The position numbers and the translations under genes were made by a program. Of a DNA stretch of 64,000 nucleotides, positions 39,374 through 47,657 are shown one piece after another. Numbering within the stretch: position 1 is the first letter of the stretch; the number at the start of each line of letters is the position of its first letter. The notes beneath the pieces are model-generated. The model was not told the DNA's origin. It searched no databases and was given only the letters and a program-made list of their open reading frames with translations. This DNA is from Kaistella antarctica. Lineage in GTDB: Bacteria > Bacteroidota > Bacteroidia > Flavobacteriales > Weeksellaceae. The stretch is from the NCBI RefSeq assembly GCF_900109615.1, contig NZ_FOIX01000002.1, positions 248,001 through 312,000 on the forward strand, given 5' to 3'.

Positions 39374-40644
39374 ACGATAAAATTTGTAATCTGTTCCAGA
39401 GCAATTCCCCGCGAAGCTTTGAGCAAAATATTTTTTGAGTTAATTTTATTTAGCTTCAAATAGGCGATGAGCTCCTGTGAACTTTGGTAAGCTTTAGAAA
39501 TAGTATTGATGTTTTTAAATTCAGATCCAACGGTAATAATTTCGTCAAAATTTAAAGAATTTGCAAGATCTAGAATCGCTTCATGTTCTTTTTCAGACTC
39601 ATCTCCCAACTCTAACATATCTCCAATGATGATGGTTTTCGAACCCTCAAACTGACTGAAATTTTTTAAAGATTCCGTCATCGAACTTGGGTTGGCATTG
39701 TAAGTATCCATTATAAAAGTTTTCCCGTTTTTTTCAACGACTTGCGAGCGCATATTGGTCGGTTCATAATTTTCAATGGCCATTTTAATTTGGTTGAATT
39801 TTAAACCAAATTGAAAGCCTAAACTGGCGGCAGCACAAAGATTAGTGAAGTTGTAATTTCCGGTCAATTTTGATAATGCTTGATTTCCTTGATAACTCAA
39901 ACCTACTAAATTATCTTTTGAAAATTCATCAAATTGATAATCGGAAGAAGCTGTTCCAAAAGTAATTTTCGGCTCGTAATCTTTTGTTTTTTCCAGTTGA
40001 ATTGGGTCGCTTTCATTTACTAAAATTGTTTGCGAATTGCTTTTCAAATAATCATACAACTCTGACTTTCCTTTAATGACACCTTCAAAACCACCGAAGC
40101 CTTCAAGGTGTGCTTTACCAAAATTAGTAATATATCCGAAATTCGGTTGTGCTAGCTCGCAAAGTATTTCGATTTCTTGCTGATGATTTGCCCCCATTTC
40201 AATCACTGCAATTTCATGCTCTGGTTTGATCGACAGTAGAGTTAAGGGAACTCCAATATGATTATTCAGATTCCCAACGGTATATTGAATGTTATATTTC
40301 TGGGAAAGAACAGCATGGATGATTTCCTTGGTTGTTGTTTTACCATTACTTCCCGTCAAACCAATAATTGGAATGCTGAGTTGATTTCGGTGATGTTTGG
40401 CCAACTGCTGCAAAAATATTAAAGTTGAAGGAACGTAAAATATATTTTCCTTCTCATTTTCAAACTTCTTATTTTCTACAATTACGGCTAGGGCTCCTTT
40501 CTTAATGGCATTTTCTGCCAATGTAGCGGCGTCAAAATTTTCTCCCGAAAATGCAAAAAACAAATCGTTCTCTTCAATTTTTCTGCTATCAATCGTTACT
40601 TTGGCGCACTTTAAAAAGAGCGGATAAAAAGAAAGTACATTCAT
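39370..40644 (-). CDS. murF: UDP-N-acetylmuramoyl-tripeptide--D-Ala-D-Ala ligase
   Basis: 424 residues, final cytosolic step of peptidoglycan precursor synthesis. N-terminal domain with CAKVTIDSRKIEENDLFFAF (uracil-site region), P-loop IIGLTGSNGKTTTKEII, AVIEMGANHQQEIE and KTFIMDTYNANPSSM, which is the typical MurF sugar-peptide motif. It lies downstream of gldJ on the same strand, past a terminator hairpin, and has its own -7 box just before the start. Confidence 0.94.
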   Translation of the reverse strand: MNVLSFYPLFLKCAKVTIDSRKIEENDLFFAFSGENFDAATLAENAIKKGALAVIVENKKFENEKENIFYVPSTLIFLQQLAKHHRNQLSIPIIGLTGSNGKTTTKEIIHAVLSQKYNIQYTVGNLNNHIGVPLTLLSIKPEHEIAVIEMGANHQQEIEILCELAQPNFGYITNFGKAHLEGFGGFEGVIKGKSELYDYLKSNSQTILVNESDPIQLEKTKDYEPKITFGTASSDYQFDEFSKDNLVGLSYQGNQALSKLTGNYNFTNLCAAASLGFQFGLKFNQIKMAIENYEPTNMRSQVVEKNGKTFIMDTYNANPSSMTESLKNFSQFEGSKTIIIGDMLELGDESEKEHEAILDLANSLNFDEIITVGSEFKNINTISKAYQSSQELIAYLKLNKINSKNILLKASRGIALEQITNFIV

Positions 40645-40648
40645 AGGT

Positions 40649-40656
40649 CAAAAATA
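40649..40656 (-). promoter_or_regulatory. -7 box directly at the murF start
   Basis: Minus strand TATTTTTG, four bases, then the ATG at 40644. It lies in the T-rich tail of the gldJ terminator, so its fit could be partly by chance. If used, the mRNA would have almost no leader. Confidence 0.4.
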
Positions 40657-40685
40657 AAAAATCCTTCTGCAATTACAGAAGGATT
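40656..40685 (-). terminator. Terminator after gldJ
   Basis: Arms AATCCTTCTG and CAGAAGGATT, loop of six. On the minus strand it is followed by TTTTTATTTTTG. It separates gldJ from murF. Confidence 0.82.
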
Positions 40686-40708
40686 ATGAAATATTTTAAT
40701 AAAAAGTT

Positions 40709-42313
40709 TTATCTTTTGCTTCGTCCTTTTCCAGTTGATTTAGCATCTTGCGATACTCGGAAACCGACCCATCCGTAAGCTTTTCCTTCATCACGGAATC
40801 TTCTTTGTCCTGGATCAAGCCAATAAGGGCCATCAAGCCAAGAACCACCTTTAATTACTCGAACTTCATCTGATAATCTGGTTGTTCTTGAAGTTTTATC
40901 TTTCTGAAGAACTACGCGTCCTCTTCCGTCAACAATAAATCTTTTTTCTTTAGAGTTATACATGTTATAACCAACCGTAGAACTGTCTTCTGCTCTACCA
41001 TAACCTGCGTCAAGGGAAGATTGGAAGTCACCATCTCTAAAGTTTTTGTCATTGGAAACAATCTCTCTTTCATATTGACCAGGAAGACCTTTGTACACTA
41101 ATCGACCATCTGCCAAAGTATCGTATTTAACTTCGTCTATCTTCTTAAATGTTCCGTCAGCATTTTTTACAACTTCTCTGGCAACATTTCCTCTATAGTA
41201 GTTAAAGTCGCTTGCTTCTTGATCAATGATCGGTCTGTAAACGTCAGCCGTCCATTCAGATACGTTACCGAACATTCCGAAAATTCCTAAATTATTGGAA
41301 GGGAATTGTTTCACATCAGCAGTAGTCGGGGCACCGTCATTCTTCCAACCTGGAACACCGGAGTAATCTCCGCTTCCTTGTTTGAAATTTTCTAGATACA
41401 TTCCACGATCTCTACCTTTTTTTCCTTTCAACTGCTGAATTTGCGGTTGCTTGTTGGTGAAAAGGTTATATTCTCTTTCTTTCTGCATACCTAAGGCTGC
41501 AAATTCCCATTCTACTTCTGTTGGAAGACGGAATTTTTGAACCACACCTGAAGTTGCATTACGGTTCGCAGCGATGATTCTTTCGTTTTTGGTTTTTATT
41601 CCAGTTTTCTGCTGTAAACGTTGCTTGTTAATGTAAGCATCCATTTCTGGATCATTCCCTTTAAATTTATCTAAACTAAAGGCGCTTGCTCCTTGATTAT
41701 TTGAATCATTTGCATAATAATCTTTAGAAATAACTCCTTGTTCCATTAATGCTTTTTCGTTGGCACGGTCGGTCAACCAATCGCAATATCTTGAAGCTTG
41801 TAACCAAGAAACCCCAACTACTGGATAGTAATCATATTCCGGTGAGCGGAAGTAGGTTTCGGCAAAATCGTTCCTAGAAAGTTTATTGTTCCATACCAAT
41901 GTATCAGGAAGTGCTCCTGTGTAAATTTCTTTAAAACTTGGGTCTGAAGGAGGGAAAACATATTTTAACCAAGTCACGTATTCTCTGTACTCATAATTGG
42001 TGATTTCGGTTTCACCGATGAAAAAAGAACTGACTTGCATTCTTTTTGGAGTATTATTCCAATCATGCATTACGTCGTCTTTCACCAATCCCATGGTAAA
42101 TGTTCCGCCTTCCACATAGACCATTCCTGGCCAACCTTTTTGTTTTTGTTGCTTGCCGGTGAAGAACCAACCTTTTTGGTCGTTTGGTTTCCAGCCTGTT
42201 TTACTTGTAAAACGTTTCGTACCACCTCCTTTTTTGGAACCACCACCACCACAGCTCATTAAAATAAGTGTGGAGCTTAACGCCATTATTGTAAACAACT
42301 TTAGTCTATTCAT
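40709..42313 (-). CDS. gldJ: Gliding-motility/T9SS lipoprotein GldJ
   Basis: About 534 residues from the ATG at 42313, which gives a proper lipoprotein signal MNRLKLFTIMALSSTLILMSC followed by a Gly-rich linker. The main part is a formylglycine-generating-enzyme-like (sulfatase-modifying) domain: GGTFTMGLVKDDVMHDWNNT, SSFFIGETEITNYEYREYV, FGMFGNVSEWTADVY, and RVIKGGSWLDGPYWLDPGQR. In Flavobacterium GldJ is needed for gliding and for stability of GldK and the T9SS. It stands back to back with porU-porV, a known flavobacterial arrangement, which supports the call. Confidence 0.92.
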   Translation of the reverse strand: MNRLKLFTIMALSSTLILMSCGGGGSKKGGGTKRFTSKTGWKPNDQKGWFFTGKQQKQKGWPGMVYVEGGTFTMGLVKDDVMHDWNNTPKRMQVSSFFIGETEITNYEYREYVTWLKYVFPPSDPSFKEIYTGALPDTLVWNNKLSRNDFAETYFRSPEYDYYPVVGVSWLQASRYCDWLTDRANEKALMEQGVISKDYYANDSNNQGASAFSLDKFKGNDPEMDAYINKQRLQQKTGIKTKNERIIAANRNATSGVVQKFRLPTEVEWEFAALGMQKEREYNLFTNKQPQIQQLKGKKGRDRGMYLENFKQGSGDYSGVPGWKNDGAPTTADVKQFPSNNLGIFGMFGNVSEWTADVYRPIIDQEASDFNYYRGNVAREVVKNADGTFKKIDEVKYDTLADGRLVYKGLPGQYEREIVSNDKNFRDGDFQSSLDAGYGRAEDSSTVGYNMYNSKEKRFIVDGRGRVVLQKDKTSRTTRLSDEVRVIKGGSWLDGPYWLDPGQRRFRDEGKAYGWVGFRVSQDAKSTGKGRSKR

Positions 42314-42474
42314 AGTAAATATAGAATTTATCAATGTACAAAGAAAAATGAAATTATCTAATAAATCAAATTAAAAGATTGATTTTTTGAAAAACGACAA
42401 CAAATTAATTTTATTGTATCATATTATTACTTAATTATTTTCGTTTAATTTGTAATCGGCAAATTTTAAAGCAA

Positions 42475-45400
42475 ATGAAACAAATTTTAACATTCTTTTT
42501 AATATTACTTTTCGGTACTTTTTCTTATTCACAATCCATTAAAATAAATTGGGAAGGAAGCACCGTGATCGATTACGGAAGTAGCAAAGTTACTGTTCCT
42601 TTTTTTAAGAACGATAGTTTTGCCTACGAAGAGGGTGGAGTATATCTCAGAATGGTTGAAAAATACGTAGGTTCAAACCGGACGGTCAGCAATTTAATCT
42701 GGGAAAAGATCACCTCAAAAGAACTTTTTGACTTAAATGATTACCGTCTTCCTACCGAAGATCATTCGGAAATAAGTTATTACACCAATCCTTACACCCA
42801 AGAAAGAACGACCAATATCAGAGTTTCTACTTTGAAATTTGAAAAGGGCGCGATTTACCGTCTAAACTCTTTCACCCTAATTAATGATCAAAAGCCGGAG
42901 GAAAATAGAAATTGGTCCACTAAAATTGGAACGACTGAAAATCCTTTAAAACAAGGAAACTTTTATAAAATTAAAGTTGATAAATCTGGAGTTTTTAAAA
43001 TCACTGCTAAATTCTTGCGAGACAATGGAATGAATCCAGCTAATATTAATCCTAAAAATTTTAGAATTTACGGTAATGGCGGTTTGATGTTACCCGAGCA
43101 TAATCAAGATCAGCGGTTTGATGCTCTGCAACAAAATGCCATACAAGTTGTAGGCGAAGAGGATGGCGTTTGGAATGATAGTGATTACGCCTTATTTTAT
43201 GCACAAGGACCCAACGGATATAATGTCTACAAAAGCGCTAATGGTACAGGAAAAAGGAGAATAGATACACGAGGCGATAAATCAAATAACTTTATCAATA
43301 TTTATGAAGATTTTGCTTACTACTTTATCAATTTTGATAAAGGGGCAGGACTTAGAATTCAAGAAGTAGATCAAGCAACTAATACTACCGTAATCACTCG
43401 TTATGATGAATACCAATACATTAACGAAGAGAAATTTAATTTAATGAAAATTGGCCGAATCTGGACTGGCGACGCTTTTAACGGTAATAAAACAGTCACT
43501 TTCACCACCAAATCGCCGATTCAACAGACGGATGTTATTCTATATCGAACGCGATATATTGCATTTCAGTCACAAGGAAACAAAATGACCGTCAATCTCA
43601 ACAATGTTAATCCCGTTACTTTCTCGGTTTCACCGGATGATAGACGAGAATATCTGCCTGCAATTTATACGAGTTCTGTAAGCAACTTATCGGGCAACCA
43701 ACTCTCTTTTAATTATGCCCCAAATACAGGTAGTAACCCTAACGGTAAATTTTATTTTGATTATGCTGAAGTTCAATACAAAGAAGATTTGAAATTCAAC
43801 AACAGTCAAATGAATTTTAGAAGTTATGGTATTGCAGAGGAAAGTAACAATATTTACACTTTTAATCTGGCTGATGCTTCTTCCGTAGAGCAGGTTTGGC
43901 AAGTTTCGGATATTACGAACGTTGTTAGAAAAGTGAACAAATCAGGAAACTCTGCAAATTTTACTTTCGGTTACTTAGCTAATAGCAATCTTTTCGTCAA
44001 TGAATTTGTCGCTTTTAAAAGCAGTGACGCTTTTGAACCAGCATTTGTTGCAAAAACAGATAATCAGGATTTAGCAGGTTTGCAGAATATTGATTATTTA
44101 ATGATTACGGTTCCAGAAATGATGGGACATGCGCAGCGTTTAGCTAATTTCTATCAGGATAAATATTCTGTGGCCGTGGTTGATATCAATAAAATCTACA
44201 ATGAATTCAGCAGTGGAAGCAAAGATATTACGGCCTTCCGAGATTTTGCAACTAAATTAAATTCGCCAGCAGGAAAGTTGAAATATCTTTTTATTTTAGG
44301 AGATACTTCTTATGATTTTAAAGGAAAAAATCACCCTGGATCTGCCGTAGTGCCGAGTTACCAAAGTGAAGAAAGCGGTAATTATGCAGATTCCTATGTA
44401 ACCGATGATTACTTTGTCATGACTGAGCCGCAGGCTTTAACTGCCGTTACTGTTTCTGCGACATTGCCCAACTTGCCAGTTGGGCGATTACCTGCAGCTA
44501 ATGTTTCTGAAGCAAAATTATTGATCGATAAAGCCTTAGCTTATAACAACGGACTTCAGGGTCAATCTTCTCCTTTTGGAGAGTGGCGTATGAAAATGGA
44601 CTTCGTAGTTGACGATGATGCCGATAACCAAGTTCCGTTTCACAACACGATGAATAATGCAATGTTGATGGCGAATATGGAAACTGGTTATACTACAACG
44701 AACACAACAACACTTTACGAAAATAAAAAACCAGAATATAACATTCGTAAACTTTATTTAGATGCCTTCCCTGCGCAGACTTCGGCGGGAGGACAAAGAT
44801 ATCCACAGGTTAACCAGGCGATTTTGAATGATGTAGGCAACAGTCTTTACCTCTTCTATTTCGGCCATGGCGGAATTAATGGTTGGGCACAAGAACGAGT
44901 TTTAACAATTGACCAAATTCAAAACTTTAATAACTATAATAATATTTATTCGCGTTTTCCTTTAGTTTCAACAATTACGTGTGAATTCACATTATGGGAT
45001 GATCCCGGAACTTTTTCGGCGGGAGAACAAGTGATGAAATCAAAAACGGGTGGATCGGCAATAATGATTACCTCCAGCCGTGCAATCGGCGTGGGTTATG
45101 GCGAACAGTTTACTACCATTTTTACCAAGCATCTGTTTGAGTTGGTTGATGATGATTTTATAAATCTTGGTGATGCTTTGTTAAAAGCTAAGGTGGAGAA
45201 AGGAACCTCTAACGATCACTTGAAAGTAAACTATTTGGGAGATCCCGCTACAAAGTTAAGCCGCCCGAAAAGATTAATTGCTATCGATAATATTGAAATT
45301 AACGGTGTAGATGCTGGAGCAAATCCTAATATGCGTGCTCTAGATTTTGTGAAAATAAAAGGTCATATCAAAAAAAGCGATAGTGGGCCAGTAGATGAAA

Positions 45401-46422
45401 CCTTTAGCGGAAGAGTTGCGGTCAATATTTTTGATAAAAGACTTAATAAGGAAACTTTGAACAACGATAAAATTCCTAAAATGACTCCGGTTTTAAAGTA
45501 CAGCGAGGAAGGAAGCCCAATCGTAAAATCTTCTGGTGTCGCTACCAACGGTGTTTTTACTGTTGAGTTTTATGTTCCAAAAGATATTAATTATGAACCA
45601 GGGACAGGTCGCGTTTTGTTGTATGCCGATAACAAAGTTTTTGATGTGTTCGATAACCAACCGCAAAAAATTGGTGGAATCAACCCAGACGGAATTACTG
45701 ATGGCGAAGCTCCAAAAGTGAAATTATACATGAACAATACCAATTTTGCTGATGGTGGAATCACGGATCAGAACCCACTACTCCTAGCGTGTGTCACTGA
45801 TAATAAAGGAATTAATTCGACAGGCTCCGGTATCGGCCACGATGTTACCGTTATTTTGGATGGCAAAATTATCGATACCGTTGTGCTGAACGATTTCTAT
45901 TTTTCTGGAGACGCAAATGGATGTGCGAGTCCTTCCTTAGCAGATTATCAAAAAGGAAACGTAACTTACCCCTTTAGAAATTTAGCACCAGGCGAACATC
46001 AGCTAACTTTTAAAGTTTGGGACATTAACAATAATTCCACAACTGAAACGTTAAACTTTATAGTTAAGGACGAAAGCGACCAAAATTTAATCGTTAAAAA
46101 ATTGTTAAATTGGCCGAATCCTTTTACTAATAAAACATACGTTCAGTTTGAGCATAATTGTAATGATGTTTTAGATGTGAATGTTCAGGTCTATACCATC
46201 ACAGGAAAATTGGTCAAAACGATCAGTACTACGGTAACTGCAGAACCATATTTACAAGGTTTCAGAACACCGAGAACGGCGATTGAGTGGGATGGTAATG
46301 ATGATTTCGGTGATGCAGTTGGAAAAGGAACTTATATATTTAAAATTTTTGCCAGAAGCCAAAATCAGGATAAATGTAAAGGAAGTGCAACTGCGGTTGA
46401 AAAAATGGTTTTATTAAAATAA
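42475..46422 (+). CDS. porU: Type IX secretion sortase PorU
   Basis: 1,315 residues. Signal peptide MKQILTFFLILLFGTFSYSQ, a long N-terminal beta region, then a gingipain-type C25 peptidase domain with the catalytic His in LYLFYFGHGGINGW and Cys in STITCEFTLWDDPG. The C-terminus has an Ig-like FlgD/CTD-type domain (WPNPFTNKTYVQF, ITGKLVKTIS, KGTYIFKIFA). PorU removes the C-terminal signal of secreted cargo on the cell surface and attaches the cargo to lipopolysaccharide. It lies divergent from gldJ and 25 bases before porV. Confidence 0.93.
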   Translation: MKQILTFFLILLFGTFSYSQSIKINWEGSTVIDYGSSKVTVPFFKNDSFAYEEGGVYLRMVEKYVGSNRTVSNLIWEKITSKELFDLNDYRLPTEDHSEISYYTNPYTQERTTNIRVSTLKFEKGAIYRLNSFTLINDQKPEENRNWSTKIGTTENPLKQGNFYKIKVDKSGVFKITAKFLRDNGMNPANINPKNFRIYGNGGLMLPEHNQDQRFDALQQNAIQVVGEEDGVWNDSDYALFYAQGPNGYNVYKSANGTGKRRIDTRGDKSNNFINIYEDFAYYFINFDKGAGLRIQEVDQATNTTVITRYDEYQYINEEKFNLMKIGRIWTGDAFNGNKTVTFTTKSPIQQTDVILYRTRYIAFQSQGNKMTVNLNNVNPVTFSVSPDDRREYLPAIYTSSVSNLSGNQLSFNYAPNTGSNPNGKFYFDYAEVQYKEDLKFNNSQMNFRSYGIAEESNNIYTFNLADASSVEQVWQVSDITNVVRKVNKSGNSANFTFGYLANSNLFVNEFVAFKSSDAFEPAFVAKTDNQDLAGLQNIDYLMITVPEMMGHAQRLANFYQDKYSVAVVDINKIYNEFSSGSKDITAFRDFATKLNSPAGKLKYLFILGDTSYDFKGKNHPGSAVVPSYQSEESGNYADSYVTDDYFVMTEPQALTAVTVSATLPNLPVGRLPAANVSEAKLLIDKALAYNNGLQGQSSPFGEWRMKMDFVVDDDADNQVPFHNTMNNAMLMANMETGYTTTNTTTLYENKKPEYNIRKLYLDAFPAQTSAGGQRYPQVNQAILNDVGNSLYLFYFGHGGINGWAQERVLTIDQIQNFNNYNNIYSRFPLVSTITCEFTLWDDPGTFSAGEQVMKSKTGGSAIMITSSRAIGVGYGEQFTTIFTKHLFELVDDDFINLGDALLKAKVEKGTSNDHLKVNYLGDPATKLSRPKRLIAIDNIEINGVDAGANPNMRALDFVKIKGHIKKSDSGPVDETFSGRVAVNIFDKRLNKETLNNDKIPKMTPVLKYSEEGSPIVKSSGVATNGVFTVEFYVPKDINYEPGTGRVLLYADNKVFDVFDNQPQKIGGINPDGITDGEAPKVKLYMNNTNFADGGITDQNPLLLACVTDNKGINSTGSGIGHDVTVILDGKIIDTVVLNDFYFSGDANGCASPSLADYQKGNVTYPFRNLAPGEHQLTFKVWDINNNSTTETLNFIVKDESDQNLIVKKLLNWPNPFTNKTYVQFEHNCNDVLDVNVQVYTITGKLVKTISTTVTAEPYLQGFRTPRTAIEWDGNDDFGDAVGKGTYIFKIFARSQNQDKCKGSATAVEKMVLLK

Positions 46423-46447
46423 AATATTAATGATAAAAATTGACTTT

Positions 46448-47581
46448 ATGACATTGACTAAAAAATTATTTTTAGGAGTAGGATTAGGATTGGGCACGTT
46501 AGCCTATTCTCAGGCTGGCAATATTCAGCCAGTTCTTACAGGTGCGCCATTTCTAAGGATATCGCCGGACGCGAGAGCTGGAGGAATGGGTGATCAAGGG
46601 GTTGCTACAACCACCGATGCTTTTTCACAGTTTTGGAATGCTGCGAAATATCCTTTCAGCAAAACTACTTCTGCGGTTGGGATTAACTATACTCCGTATA
46701 TGAGCAAGCTCACCAATGATGTGTTTTTACTTTATGGTGCGTATCATCAGTTTTTAGGAGACGAAGAAAGAGCTACAATCTCTGCCAGTATTTACTACTT
46801 TAACATGGGTTCAGTTGACCTTACGAAATTAGTAGGATCTGAGGTCGTTCAGGAAGGAACTGCAAAACCGAATGAGTTTTCAATTGACGTTGCTTATGCC
46901 TTAAAACTAACCGACTATTATTCTATGGCAGTAACGGGTAGGTTTATCCGTTCTGATTTGTCTGGAGGATTCAACTCTGACAACACGCTTAAAGCAGCAA
47001 ACTCTTTTGCTGTAGATGTTTCTGGGTATTTTATGTCAGAAAAGCATACCAGTATTAACGATTTTGAAGGTCGTGTAAAAGGTGGTTTTGCCATTCAAAA
47101 CTTAGGTCCAAGATTAGATTATACAGGTGATGATGAATCAAGATCTTATCTTCCGACATTGGCGAGAGTTGGTGCAGGATACGATTTGTTCTTGGATGAT
47201 TTAAACAGAGTTGGAGTTAACTTTGAAGCCTCAAAACTTTTGGTTCCTGGTCCAGATGGAAGCGGAAACGTTCCTAATGTTGGCGTAATGCAGGGAATTG
47301 GAAAATCATTCAGTAATGAAAAAAGCATGATGTTTAGTGGTGCTGTTGAATATGAATATGACAATGCGTTTGCAGTTAGAGGTGGTTATTTCCACGAAAG
47401 TATAGAACAAGGTGCCAGACAATATGCAACCGTAGGAGTTGGGTTGAAATACCAGTCTTTCGGCTTAGATATGTCTTACTTGATCAATACTTCAAAAATT
47501 AATTCTGCTTTAGATAACACGCTTCGTTTCGGTTTAACCTGGAATATCGGTGAAGAATCTTCGAACGCTCAGGATTATTAA
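46448..47581 (+). CDS. porV: Type IX secretion outer membrane protein PorV
   Basis: About 377 residues. I start at the ATG at 46448, giving the signal TKKLFLGVGLGLGTLAYSQ; an ATG six codons before (46430) is also open. The mature protein has the family opening FLRISPDARAGGMGDQGVAT and a FadL-like 14-strand barrel ending SALDNTLRFGLTWNIGEES. PorV is the shuttle that carries cargo from the translocon to PorU in the outer membrane. Co-transcribed with porU and ended by a terminator. Confidence 0.92.
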   Translation: MTLTKKLFLGVGLGLGTLAYSQAGNIQPVLTGAPFLRISPDARAGGMGDQGVATTTDAFSQFWNAAKYPFSKTTSAVGINYTPYMSKLTNDVFLLYGAYHQFLGDEERATISASIYYFNMGSVDLTKLVGSEVVQEGTAKPNEFSIDVAYALKLTDYYSMAVTGRFIRSDLSGGFNSDNTLKAANSFAVDVSGYFMSEKHTSINDFEGRVKGGFAIQNLGPRLDYTGDDESRSYLPTLARVGAGYDLFLDDLNRVGVNFEASKLLVPGPDGSGNVPNVGVMQGIGKSFSNEKSMMFSGAVEYEYDNAFAVRGGYFHESIEQGARQYATVGVGLKYQSFGLDMSYLINTSKINSALDNTLRFGLTWNIGEESSNAQDY

Positions 47582-47601
47582 CAAATAATAATATACGATA
47601 G

Positions 47602-47632
47602 AAAAGTCCCAAATTTTTTGGGGCTTTTTTTT
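47602..47632 (+). terminator. Terminator after porV
   Basis: Arms AAAAGTCCCAA and TTGGGGCTTTT (one G-T pair), short T-rich loop, then more T. Confidence 0.85.
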
Positions 47633-47645
47633 GACCTTAAAAGTT

Positions 47646-47653
47646 TAAATTTG
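47646..47653 (+). promoter_or_regulatory. -7 box directly at the FUSC gene start
   Basis: TAAATTTG, four bases, then the ATG at 47658. The predicted transcript start falls on the ATG. No well-spaced TTG upstream. Confidence 0.45.
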
Positions 47654-47657
47654 CAAA